This document shows positions 42,710 to 51,110 of a DNA stretch of 64,000 nucleotides, piece after piece. A model generated the notes under the pieces. The model worked only from the letters and a program-made list of their open reading frames with translations. It ran no database searches and had not been told where the DNA came from. This DNA is from G963701675 sp963701675. Lineage in GTDB: Bacteria > Planctomycetota > Planctomycetia > Gemmatales > Gemmataceae. The stretch lies in assembly GCA_963701675.1 (NCBI GenBank), contig OY969623.1, positions 1,426,001 through 1,490,000 on the forward strand, given 5' to 3'. Position numbers and translations under genes: made by a program. How positions within the stretch are numbered: the first letter of the stretch is position 1; the number at the start of each line of letters is the position of its first letter.

Positions 42710-43690
42710 CTACCAGTCGGCGCCGGTTTGGTCGCTGTTACTTGGCGTGCACGCGGCCCACCAGGTTTCGCCGCTCATTGATGGCGAAAGACTGCGGCCA
42801 CTTCCGTCAGCCAAACTTACATTCATCCCAGATGGATGACTTGTCTGGGCTAGCCGCCAATTGTAATTCACAGTCCCCAAACCCGCTATGAACCCCGGTT
42901 GTACCTGGAATCGTGATGCTGGCCCGTCCAGCTGATCTACGTTTCCAGGCACTCCCACCAAGCCGCGCATGACAAATCCCGGCGTATCCTCGTTGTACCG
43001 ATCCCAATGGTCCCAAATGTTGTTGCGCTCCTTGGCATCGACGCCGTGAGCATAGCGTTCGGCAAAGAGAAGCGTATGGGATGTGCCGTCTAAGAAGGAA
43101 GTCGGTATCCGCGGCTTTCCTCGCGCGGCCTTTCCTGTGTGATCGTTGGCAAACGCGGGATCACCAAACACCTGGAAGTTCGCGGCAAAGGATATATTGC
43201 CCCCCGGTGTCCAATTCGCGTCAGTGAGTAGTTCAACAGTAAAGTCAGACGGACAAACGAAGAACCGGACGCGCGTGGTGCTGACCGGGTTCTTCACTGA
43301 TCCGAAGCCGCCAGCCGCACTGCCTCCCATGCCGCAGTCATATAACCCGCTCTTGGTATCGAGATAACTCATCGGGTCATTGCCGATTCGGTCTGCTAAT
43401 GTCTTATGCTCCAAATAGGGCAGCAAGGAGACGAATACGGTCGCTCGTTGGAATTGAAAACTGCCGTATAGGGGCGGCATGACGCCGTGGTTGTCGTGGC
43501 AGTGATGCGCCGCCAACGCAATCTGCCTCAGATTGCTAAGGCACTTAGAGCGGCTAGCTGCCTCACGGACTTTTTGGACCGCAGGTAGCAGCAAGGCTAT
43601 TAGTACACCGATGATCGCTATCACCACAAGCAGTTCGATGAGAGTGAAAGCCGCTCGCCGGGTTTTCGTGGGCAGTCGACGAGATGACAT
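42710..43690 (-). CDS. DUF1559 pilin-like exported protein (copy 2)
   Basis: A 326-residue DUF1559 protein from the ATG at 43690 (GGGAGAAA upstream). N-terminal AAFTLIELLVVIAIIGVLIA and LLPAVQKVREAASRSKCLSN are followed by a globular domain with HTLLFAERYAHGVD and a C-terminal GMNVSLADGSGRSLSPSMSG. Compared with copy 1 the first 50 codons and the leader are nearly the same, while the globular domains differ strongly. The two genes are tandem, about 60 bp apart. Confidence 0.93.
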   Translation of the reverse strand: MSSRRLPTKTRRAAFTLIELLVVIAIIGVLIALLLPAVQKVREAASRSKCLSNLRQIALAAHHCHDNHGVMPPLYGSFQFQRATVFVSLLPYLEHKTLADRIGNDPMSYLDTKSGLYDCGMGGSAAGGFGSVKNPVSTTRVRFFVCPSDFTVELLTDANWTPGGNISFAANFQVFGDPAFANDHTGKAARGKPRIPTSFLDGTSHTLLFAERYAHGVDAKERNNIWDHWDRYNEDTPGFVMRGLVGVPGNVDQLDGPASRFQVQPGFIAGLGTVNYNWRLAQTSHPSGMNVSLADGSGRSLSPSMSGETWWAACTPSNSDQTGADW

Positions 43691-44085
43691 CACCGATTTC
43701 TCCCAAGGACGGCCGGCCAGATGGGAAAGCGAATCTGACCATGAACTTAGCGGCATTTCAGCGGTAGGTCAAATAAAACCTACACCGACAAGAGCGATCG
43801 ATGCCGAATGGGGCCTATTTGCGAGACGCTGATAGTTAGTTTTTCAGAATTTTCGCTTGACAGGACTTACGCCCCCCTTTAGCCTCGATAAAATAGCGAT
43901 TTGATAGGTTGTTACGTTTCTTTTCGACGATGTATACGAGAAGGTTGCGACTCGAACCCCGCCCATGATGGCGGCTGACGATTGGAAGGCCGGCACGGAA
44001 TTGCAAAAAAAGAATTGGGCGGCTTACTTTTAGGTTGTTCTCGTCTTTTTGTCTCGTTGTTGTTTTTTTCAGAAAGGATGGACAC

Positions 44086-45198
44086 ATGGGGATTCTAGGA
44101 CTGCGAAGGAAGCGTGGGTTCACGCTGATTGAGCTGCTGGTGGTCATTGCGATCATTGGCATTTTGATCGCGTTGCTGCTCCCCGCCGTACAAAAGGTGC
44201 GCGAAGCAGCGAACCGAGCCAAGTGCTCGAACAATTTGAAGCAGCTTGCTTTGGCCTGCCACAGTCACAATGACGGCCAAGGGAAAATGCCGCCGGCGTT
44301 CTCCTGGAACACGGCAACCGGTCTGCGACCGTCCGTGGCGGGCGGCCAGGGCAGCTATGGGACCGTCTTCGTGCATTTGTTGCCGTACATCGAACAAGAA
44401 CCGCTCAAGAACAGCCTTCGTAAGACCAAGGGCGTTGGCATCGAGGAACACCCGTATCACAACCTCGCGGCCATTAAGGGGCCCGCGCAATCCATCAAGA
44501 CTTTCCAATGCCCTTCGGATCCAAGCGTCGGATCGGACGGCTTGATTGCGATTAACTACAACTTGAGCTATGAGGGCGACAGCGGGACCGGCGGTTGGGC
44601 AGGTTGCAGCTATGCACTCAATGCTCAGGTCTTCGCAAGAACCACCCCGACCAAGTACACCGTCACCACTCCGCCGAACACCACGGTGCAGAGCGGCGGC
44701 GACCTCACGAGTTGGTTCAACGCACCGACCATTTCTGCGTCGCTCCAGGACGGCACCGCGAACACGATCCTGTTCGCCGAGAAGTACGGGCAGTGCAAGC
44801 AAAACGTCCCGCTCCTCGAAGGCGGCTCGGTTTGGGCCTTCGGTGCGAATCCGCTACCGACGACCTATCCCGGCAATCTTTACCTGCTCCCGGTATTCGG
44901 CGTCTATATCCTGCCGGCAACCAACCCCGATCCAGGACTTAAAGGCGCTTACAACCAACCGTACACCATCGGCACTGCGACTACCGGTACGCCGCCGAAG
45001 AACTCCAAGTTCCAACTCCAGCCGAATCCGTTCCTCGGCAATTGCGATCCGCTGTTGCCCTCCACGGGCCATACCGGTGGCATGAACTGCGGCTTGGGTG
45101 ACGGCAGCGTGAAGAACGTAAACGCCAACGTCTCGGTCGTGACGTGGTGGTGGGCGATCACTCCGTATAGCGGCGAAACCCAAGGCGCCGACTGGTAA
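44086..45198 (+). CDS. DUF1559 pilin-like exported protein (copy 3)
   Basis: A 370-residue member; the ATG at 44086 has AAAGGA 7 bases upstream. N-terminal FTLIELLVVIAIIGILIALL and VQKVREAANRAKCSNNLKQL, the DGTANTILFAEKYGQC motif and the C-terminal HTGGMNCGLGDGSVKNVNAN all match the family. It faces away from copies 1 and 2, is followed by a strong terminator, and its leader (44000-44085) is AT-rich, unlike the surroundings, which suggests its own strong promoter. Confidence 0.94.
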   Translation: MGILGLRRKRGFTLIELLVVIAIIGILIALLLPAVQKVREAANRAKCSNNLKQLALACHSHNDGQGKMPPAFSWNTATGLRPSVAGGQGSYGTVFVHLLPYIEQEPLKNSLRKTKGVGIEEHPYHNLAAIKGPAQSIKTFQCPSDPSVGSDGLIAINYNLSYEGDSGTGGWAGCSYALNAQVFARTTPTKYTVTTPPNTTVQSGGDLTSWFNAPTISASLQDGTANTILFAEKYGQCKQNVPLLEGGSVWAFGANPLPTTYPGNLYLLPVFGVYILPATNPDPGLKGAYNQPYTIGTATTGTPPKNSKFQLQPNPFLGNCDPLLPSTGHTGGMNCGLGDGSVKNVNANVSVVTWWWAITPYSGETQGADW

Positions 45199-45230
45199 GA
45201 CGATTCCGCCTGTTATTTGTAAAACCATCG

Positions 45231-45262
45231 ACCCCTCCCCGCGTTGCGGGGAGGGGTTTTCA
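45231..45262 (+). terminator. Intrinsic terminator after DUF1559 copy 3
   Basis: A perfect 12-bp stem, ACCCCTCCCCGC / GCGGGGAGGGGT with loop GTT, followed by TTTCATTT, 32 bases after the stop codon. Confidence 0.88.
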
Positions 45263-45264
45263 TT

Positions 45265-45969
45265 TCAAATCAGTCGCGCGGACCCCGGATGTCGGAGCAA
45301 GCGAAAGCCATTACGCCAGTGCCACAACAAACTCGCATCATTCCCAATGATGAACGTGCTCAGAAGTTCTCGATAACCCAACTCCAAGAGCGCGTTGGTG
45401 GCGACACGCAACAACGACGTTCCAATCCCAGCGCCCACGAATAGAGGTGAAACAAGAATCCACGTCAGATGCGGACGGCCCAGTCCTCGTTCAATCGCAT
45501 CAGCCGAAGGCGGTTCCGTCCAATGATAACTGTCCCAGTCGCACGGATCCGTATCGGGTAACAGGGTGACAACGATGGCCCCAATCGCGTCGCCATCGTC
45601 GCGGGCAACAAAACATGCAGCTTCGATCATCGGCCCATCGCCGCCCGACTGCGTCTTCTCCAAGGCATGCCGCGCCGCTTCAGGGCGCCGGCTTTCCTCG
45701 ACGCTCCCGAACGGCTGCGTCGAGCGAAATGACGCCGCAAACAACGGTACAAGTTCAGGAAGACCATCTTTGCGTAGTGGTTTGACTTTCACCTTGTTGG
45801 CAGGCTCGACATGCACCAAATCGAGCATCGCGTGAAAGTGCTTCGGCCTCGGCGTCAACAACGCTATTCCATCCAGATACTCGTAACGGTACGCCGGATT
45901 TCGCGGCAGCTGGTTAAACTGCTCTGGCGTCACCCGCAATTCAATAACGGGCATCCAAGAGTCGCTCAT
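45265..45969 (-). CDS. GNAT family N-acetyltransferase
   Basis: A 234-residue protein with the GNAT acetyl-CoA-binding motif in WILVSPLFVGAGIGTSLLRV (about 170-190), followed by GYRELLSTFIIGNDASLLWH and WRNGFRLLRHP at the C-terminus. The N-terminal 60 residues are not part of the usual domain. The acceptor is unknown. The leader upstream of its ATG is an unusual heptamer array shared with the divergent YchF-like gene, and no Shine-Dalgarno sequence is visible. Confidence 0.85.
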   Translation of the reverse strand: MSDSWMPVIELRVTPEQFNQLPRNPAYRYEYLDGIALLTPRPKHFHAMLDLVHVEPANKVKVKPLRKDGLPELVPLFAASFRSTQPFGSVEESRRPEAARHALEKTQSGGDGPMIEAACFVARDDGDAIGAIVVTLLPDTDPCDWDSYHWTEPPSADAIERGLGRPHLTWILVSPLFVGAGIGTSLLRVATNALLELGYRELLSTFIIGNDASLLWHWRNGFRLLRHPGSARLI

Positions 45970-45971
45970 TG

Positions 45972-46003
45972 TTGGTCAGTTGTCAGTTGTCAGTTGTCAG
46001 TTG
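45972..46003 (-). repeat. Heptamer array (CTGACAA) before the GNAT start
   Basis: Three exact units TTGTCAG on the plus strand (45980-46000) with partial units on both sides. Read in the sense of the GNAT gene it is CTGACAA repeated, ending 2 bases before the ATG. It is an inverted copy of the array at 46053-46115. Confidence 0.85.
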
Positions 46004-46052
46004 AAAGCCATTCTACTCTGGGCAGCGATTGGATTCTGTCTAATACTGATTA

Positions 46053-46115
46053 CTGACAACTAACAACTAACAACTAACAACGGACAACGGACAACTGACA
46101 ACTGACAACTGGCAA
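46053..46115 (+). repeat. Heptamer array (CTGACAA) before the YchF-like gene
   Basis: Nine consecutive 7-bp units with consensus C(T/G)(G/A)ACAA, one of them CTGGCAA, followed by a partial CTGGAA that touches the ATG at 46122. No Shine-Dalgarno sequence is present. Confidence 0.9.
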
Positions 46116-46121
46116 CTGGAA

Positions 46122-47162
46122 ATGAAGATCGGACTTGTTGGTTTCGCTGGCTCGGGTAAAAGCACGGTATTTCAGTGGCTCACCCATGTGCGCGCCGACG
46201 CCGCCGCTGGGCAGCGCGGACAGATGGCGTCCGCCAAGTTGCCCGACGACCGCTTGGCGTGGCTCTCGGACAAGTTTCGCCCCAAAAAGACGACGCCGGC
46301 AACCATTGAGTTTCTCGACACGCCCGGCTTGATGCCGCCACCGGAACGCCGCGACAATCCTCGCCGTCTGGGCATCCTCCGCGAAGCGAGCGGATTGCTG
46401 GTGATTCTGAATGGCGTAGGCGGCGCGCAGATTGCGGACGAGTTACGGAAGTTTCGGGAAGAGCTGTTCTTCGCCGACCTGGAAATCTTGTCGAATCGCG
46501 TCGAGCGACTGGAGGATCAACTCAAGAAGCCAAAACCCGGCAAGGAACGCGAGGCCGACCAAACCGAGCTCGCACTCTTGAAACGGATCGTCGACGTCAT
46601 GGAGCGTGGACAAACCGCGGCTTCGATCGGCTTACGTCCCGACGAGGAAAAAGCAATTCGCAGCTTTCAGTTGCTCACGCTGAAACCAGAACTTGTCCTG
46701 GTCAATATCGGCGACGACCGAATCGGGACATCGCTGCCCGCCGACTTGCTCGCTACGGCGCCGAATGCGATCCAGGCGCCGGCCAAGTTAGAACTGGAAT
46801 TAGAAGAACTGTCGCCGCCCGACCGTGAGGCATTCATGCGCGATATGGGGCTTGCCGAATTCGCGCGCGGTGACGTGCTGCGGAAGATCTTCTACGAAAT
46901 GGGTCGGATCGTGTTCTTTACGATCGGTGAAGACGAATGCCGGGCGTGGCCCATTACCAAGGGCGAAAACGCGGTCGAGGGCGCCGCACAAATCCACACG
47001 GATTTTGCGAAAGGCTTCGTCCGCGCCGAGGTCGTGCACTGGGACGATTTCCGCCGTGTCGGTTCGCTCAAGGATGCCAAGGCTCAGGGTGTCTACAACC
47101 TGGAAGGGAAAACTTACATCGTGCAGGATGGCGATATCATGCACATCCTCGCCAACGCATGA
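46122..47162 (+). CDS. YchF-like (Obg-family) GTPase with TGS-type C-terminus
   Basis: A 346-residue GTPase. The P loop GFAGSGKST lies at residues 7-15, close to the start, which fixes the ATG. IEFLDTPGLM is the G3 motif, and a coiled helical segment (EILSNRVERLEDQLKKPKPG) lies in the middle as in YchF. The C-terminal 80 residues (FFTIGEDECRAWPITKGENA, then HTDFAKGFVRAEVVHWDDF) form the TGS/DUF933 domain of YchF. The P loop differs from canonical YchF, which has GxPNVGKST; the NKxD motif is also not obvious (VNIGDD). It is thus a divergent paralogue of unknown role. Confidence 0.88.
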   Translation: MKIGLVGFAGSGKSTVFQWLTHVRADAAAGQRGQMASAKLPDDRLAWLSDKFRPKKTTPATIEFLDTPGLMPPPERRDNPRRLGILREASGLLVILNGVGGAQIADELRKFREELFFADLEILSNRVERLEDQLKKPKPGKEREADQTELALLKRIVDVMERGQTAASIGLRPDEEKAIRSFQLLTLKPELVLVNIGDDRIGTSLPADLLATAPNAIQAPAKLELELEELSPPDREAFMRDMGLAEFARGDVLRKIFYEMGRIVFFTIGEDECRAWPITKGENAVEGAAQIHTDFAKGFVRAEVVHWDDFRRVGSLKDAKAQGVYNLEGKTYIVQDGDIMHILANA

Positions 47163-47190
47163 CTACCAATCCCACCGATTGCAATCGGGC

Positions 47191-48192
47191 TTAATCGAAC
47201 CGCAATAACACTTTGCCGCGCCGCCCGGGCTTGGCTGCCTCCCGCACGGCGGCCTGCACGTGGTCCATCACGAAAGTCGAGCCAATGTCCGTCTTGATAA
47301 TTCCTTCGCGCATCAGTTGTCGAATCTGCCGAAAGAGCCCCAGCATGGTGATCGGGCCCTGCTTTCGCACCCAATTGGAGAGCCAGAATCCTTCAATCCG
47401 CTGGTCGCCGGCCATCAGTGTACGTGGATGAACGATCAACGGCTCCTCGGAGAGCGTGCCGTATACAAGCATCCGCCCGCCCGGCGCCAGTGCCCGCGCT
47501 GCCGCCGAGCCTGTCGGGCCGCCGACGGCGTCGATGGCAAATCGTGCCCCGTTGCCGCCGGTGGCTTTTTGCGTCTGTTCTTCAATGGATTCGGAGTCCG
47601 TTGCCACGACCACGTCGCCGCCAAGCTTCCGCAACTCCTCGGCTTGCTCCCGTCGGCGGACGACGTTGATGGTCCGGAAGCGGTGCTGCTTGCCGAGGTG
47701 AATGATCATCCGCCCCAGGGCACTCCCGGCCGCGGTTTGTAATAACCAATCTCCAGGCTGGGCCTGGAGTATGTAGCGTGTCATTACCAACGCACTGGCG
47801 GGGTTGACGAAAAACGTCGCCGCCTGATCGTCAGGGATGCCGTCCGGAACGGGAACGATTTGGCGCGCAGGAACGATCACATGCTGTTGCCAGTTTCCGC
47901 CCTGCCCATTGAGAACCGCGACGCGCTTTCCACGCCGGAGCCGGCCTAGCAAGCCGCCTCCCGTCGCCTCCACCACGCCGACACCTTCGAAGCCAGGCGT
48001 GGCGGGCAGTTTGGGCCGCCGACCGTATTCGCCGCGAATAACCAACAAGTCCGACGGATTGATCGGACTGGCGATCATTCGGACACGCACCTGTCCGCGC
48101 CCCGGGGCCGGCACCGGCGATTCACGCACTCTCAGGACATCGGCAGGGTCGCCGAATTCTTCGAAACATATCGCCTTCATGATTTCGCTCAT
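47191..48192 (-). CDS. MDR-family zinc-independent reductase (enoyl reductase or quinone oxidoreductase-like)
   Basis: A 333-residue medium-chain dehydrogenase/reductase. The N-terminal GroES-like domain has IASPINPSDLLVIRGEYG and TPGFEGVGVVEATGGGL. The NAD(P)H-binding domain has WLLQTAAGSALGRMIIHLGK and RRREQAEELRKLGGDVVVAT. Zinc ligands of alcohol dehydrogenases are missing. NPSDLL with GQGGNWQQHVIVPA places it near trans-2-enoyl-CoA reductases (MECR/ETR type), but quinone reductases are similar. The C-terminus SAAREAAKPGRRGKVLLRF-like ending is typical. It stands alone with no operon partner. Confidence 0.82.
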   Translation of the reverse strand: MSEIMKAICFEEFGDPADVLRVRESPVPAPGRGQVRVRMIASPINPSDLLVIRGEYGRRPKLPATPGFEGVGVVEATGGGLLGRLRRGKRVAVLNGQGGNWQQHVIVPARQIVPVPDGIPDDQAATFFVNPASALVMTRYILQAQPGDWLLQTAAGSALGRMIIHLGKQHRFRTINVVRRREQAEELRKLGGDVVVATDSESIEEQTQKATGGNGARFAIDAVGGPTGSAAARALAPGGRMLVYGTLSEEPLIVHPRTLMAGDQRIEGFWLSNWVRKQGPITMLGLFRQIRQLMREGIIKTDIGSTFVMDHVQAAVREAAKPGRRGKVLLRFD

Positions 48193-48226
48193 GCGGTATT
48201 GTTATAGCCGCTTGCGGACTATCGGC

Positions 48227-49360
48227 TTATGGAAGTACGTACTTCAACAGCCTGCACGGGATCTTTCCATTGAACAGTGCTACCTCTTCAACCGGAGTGA
48301 TCCCGATCTGCTGTGCAAGCATGGCGTTCCCTGTAAACACAAACGCGGACCACCCCGAACAGCGCTTTCGAAACACTTCGCCGAGCGTTCGATACAGGAC
48401 TCGCAACTCTTTTTCGTCACCGATGCGCTCTCCATATGGCGGATTGCAGACGATGACGCCAAGCGGTCCTTCCGGAGGCCGAAAGTCTTCAATGTTTCGC
48501 AACTGAAACTGCAACAGATTGCCAATGCCGGCCGCCCGAGCGTTGTCGCGCGAAAACGCGATGGAGTCGCGGCGATTGTCGAAGCCTAGAATCGGCGCGG
48601 GGAGTGCCTTGCCCACACCGGCTCGCGCTTCGTCACGTATCGCCGTCCAGAGGCGGACGTCGAAATCCATCCAGCCCTGGAAGCCGAACCGCTTGCGTGT
48701 AAGCCCCGGTGGCCGATTTAGAGAAATCCACGCCGCCTCAATCGGCAACGTTCCCGAGCCGCACATCGGATCGACAAGAGTCGTTGACGGATTCCACCGG
48801 GTCAACAACACAAGCGCGGCTGCAAGCGACTCGTTAAGTGGAGCTTTCGTGAGGATGGGCCGGTAACCGCGCTTGTGCAGCGATTCGCCGGAGCTTTCCA
48901 AACTGAGCACGGCATCGTCACGAAAAATGTGAAGATTGAGCCCGAGCATCGGCTGCTCGGTGTCGACGCTGGGGCGTTTGCCGAGGCGTTCGACAAACTG
49001 ATCGCAAATCGCGTCCTTGGTCTTCAGGGCGGCGTACATCGAGTGGGTTATGTGCGAATCCCGGACGTTGCAATCGACAGCGAGCGTGTGCTCCGGCGTC
49101 ATGAACTCCGACCAGTCGACGCTTCGCACCGCATCGTACAACTCTTCCGGCGTTGTGACATGGGCGGACAAGATCGGTTTCAGAACGCGAATCGCGGTTC
49201 GGAGCCAAAGATTCGCGCGATATAGCGTCGCTTGGTCGCCGGCAAAATGAACGCCGCCCCGACCTGTTTCGACCTGTGCCGCGCCGAGCGCCCGAAGTTC
49301 ATCCGCGAGGACGGGTTCGATGCCGCGGCCGCAGGTGGCAAAGTAGCGCTCCCCGATCAA
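48227..49360 (-). CDS. THUMP-domain rRNA guanine-N2 methyltransferase (RlmL-like)
   Basis: A 377-residue SAM-dependent methyltransferase. An N-terminal ferredoxin-like and THUMP part (YFATCGRGIEPVLADELRAL, about 1-160) precedes a Rossmann domain with VDPMCGSGTLPIEAA (motif I) and IVCNPPYGERIG (NPPY motif for N2-guanine methylation). It matches the N-terminal half of E. coli RlmL/RlmKL, so 23S rRNA is the likely substrate. The start is a TTG at 49360 with AGGTGA 5 bases upstream, 3 bases from the end of the preceding gene, so the two are coupled. Confidence 0.9.
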   Translation of the reverse strand: MIGERYFATCGRGIEPVLADELRALGAAQVETGRGGVHFAGDQATLYRANLWLRTAIRVLKPILSAHVTTPEELYDAVRSVDWSEFMTPEHTLAVDCNVRDSHITHSMYAALKTKDAICDQFVERLGKRPSVDTEQPMLGLNLHIFRDDAVLSLESSGESLHKRGYRPILTKAPLNESLAAALVLLTRWNPSTTLVDPMCGSGTLPIEAAWISLNRPPGLTRKRFGFQGWMDFDVRLWTAIRDEARAGVGKALPAPILGFDNRRDSIAFSRDNARAAGIGNLLQFQLRNIEDFRPPEGPLGVIVCNPPYGERIGDEKELRVLYRTLGEVFRKRCSGWSAFVFTGNAMLAQQIGITPVEEVALFNGKIPCRLLKYVLP

Positions 49361-49363
49361 GGC

Positions 49364-50875
49364 TCACCTGCTGTTCTTTGCCGGTGTCTTCTGCTTCTGA
49401 AAGTCCGCTTCCAAAACCTCAAAGAACCGCATTGTCGCCACATCGCCGTCCCGGCCCAGGGTGAAAACCGCACGCGGAAAGCCGATCGTCTCGTTCCGCA
49501 CCACGAACGTGTCGTTCTGATAGTGCTCCAGCTCGCCGTTGAACACGCTCCATTTCCAAAGCAGTCTCCCGTTCACCAATGTAACCTCAGCGGTCCCGTA
49601 CGCAGGATCCTCGTAGCTGCCGACGTAGGCGGCCAAGCCGTGCGTGGGACGTGTGCCTGGTTGCCGGCGGCCTTCGCGTTCCCGAATTCGAGCTTCGGCC
49701 ACTAATTCGGCTTTCTGTACCTGTTCGGCAATGTAGGCGTTCCAATCCTTTCGCGGTAATCCGAGGAGATAATCGACCAACTGGTTGCTCAGCGCCAGGT
49801 TCATGTGGGTTCCGTGCAGATTATTCAAAATCACCAAGCCTAGTTTGGCATCCGGGTCGAGGGTGATGTGCGCCCGAAATCCGTCGATGGCGCCGGCATG
49901 GGACACGAGGAATTTCCCGCGGTAGTCCTGCAACACCCAGCCCATTCCATAGTTCATTTGATGTGTGTCGGGATTCATGTCCCGGGCGACGCCTTCGAGC
50001 CGGATGACCATCTGCGGTGAATGCGTTTCCGCCAGAGACTTGGCCGATATGAGCCGTTTTCCTTCGAAGGCGCCCTCGCCGAGCTGAAAGCGCACCCACT
50101 GGCTCAAATCACGCGCATTGGTCTGAATGGACCCTGCCGGGTCGGGCCGTGTCAGATCATACGCCGGAATAGCGATCGGCATGCCCGTCCGATCTTTCCG
50201 ATGCGGCGAGGCGCGATCGGGAAAACCTAGCGCCGCCGTCGTCGTGAAATGGGTGTTGGCCATACCGAGTGGATCGAAGATTCGCTTCTTGACGAAATCT
50301 TCCCATTTCTTGCCGGAGGTTGCTTCGAGCGCCGCCCCGGCCGCGGCAAACATGGTGCTCTGATATTGAAACGTGGAACGAAACGGGTTCTTCACCGGCG
50401 CCTTGCCGACGCGTCGGATGATCTCATCGCGATCCCACGTCGACCGATACCAAAGAAGTTCGTGGCCGGCCAAGCCCGTGCGATGCGTAACCAAGTCGCG
50501 AAGCGTTACCTGCGAATCCGCCAATGGGTCGGACAACTTGAACCATTTCAAGTGTTCGCGAACACGGTCATCCCAATCCCATTTTCCTTCATCGACCAAC
50601 ATCGCCATTGCCGTCGTGGTGAACGCTTTGGTGCACGATGCAATGGGGAAGAGCGTGTCCGGCGTCACGGATTCGGCCTTGCCGAGTTCCCGAACTCCAT
50701 GTCCCTTCAGGTAAATGATTTGATTATCGCGGATGATCGCCACGGCGACCCCTGGAACCTGCCAGGCTTCCATGGCGTCCCGGACGAATTGGTCGATGAC
50801 TTTGGGGTCAACCGGGGGCGACTGGGAAAGCCCAATCAGGCTGAAACCGGAAACTGCAAGAATGGCGTATCGCAT
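49364..50875 (-). CDS. Secreted class C beta-lactamase-like serine hydrolase
   Basis: A 503-residue protein with a short signal peptide (MRYAILAVSGFSLIGLSQS). The SxxK motif occurs in FPIASCTKAFTTT; the second motif may be YQSTM, which departs from the usual YxN. The domain runs to about 370 and is followed by a C-terminal DUF3471-like lipocalin-type region (YVGSYEDPAYGTAEVTLVNG, LLWKWSVFNGELEHYQ). Family members include esterases, D-amino acid peptidases and beta-lactamases, so no antibiotic resistance should be assumed. It lies just upstream of the methyltransferase gene. Confidence 0.9.
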   Translation of the reverse strand: MRYAILAVSGFSLIGLSQSPPVDPKVIDQFVRDAMEAWQVPGVAVAIIRDNQIIYLKGHGVRELGKAESVTPDTLFPIASCTKAFTTTAMAMLVDEGKWDWDDRVREHLKWFKLSDPLADSQVTLRDLVTHRTGLAGHELLWYRSTWDRDEIIRRVGKAPVKNPFRSTFQYQSTMFAAAGAALEATSGKKWEDFVKKRIFDPLGMANTHFTTTAALGFPDRASPHRKDRTGMPIAIPAYDLTRPDPAGSIQTNARDLSQWVRFQLGEGAFEGKRLISAKSLAETHSPQMVIRLEGVARDMNPDTHQMNYGMGWVLQDYRGKFLVSHAGAIDGFRAHITLDPDAKLGLVILNNLHGTHMNLALSNQLVDYLLGLPRKDWNAYIAEQVQKAELVAEARIREREGRRQPGTRPTHGLAAYVGSYEDPAYGTAEVTLVNGRLLWKWSVFNGELEHYQNDTFVVRNETIGFPRAVFTLGRDGDVATMRFFEVLEADFQKQKTPAKNSR

Positions 50876-51110
50876 CGAGTCGGAACACCTATGTGGTTCG
50901 GGCGAATAAGTATTTTACTCGCCGCTCCGGTTCGCCGCTCCCTCGAAAATGGGTCGGCTGGATAATCTCTCCTAATCCGCGAAGCCGCTGACGCCGTTTG
51001 TCACACGTGTTTCAATCGATTGCCTGCGGCTGGCGGCAGGAAGTGCCGATTATTCCAGCGAGAGTGTCGGCAGTGTCGCTATCTGTCGCTTCGGTATCGG
51101 AGGACGTGTA

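Noticed and set aside
45972..46115. Heptamer arrays as a CRISPR
   Set aside because: Units are 7 bp with no spacers and no cas genes are near.
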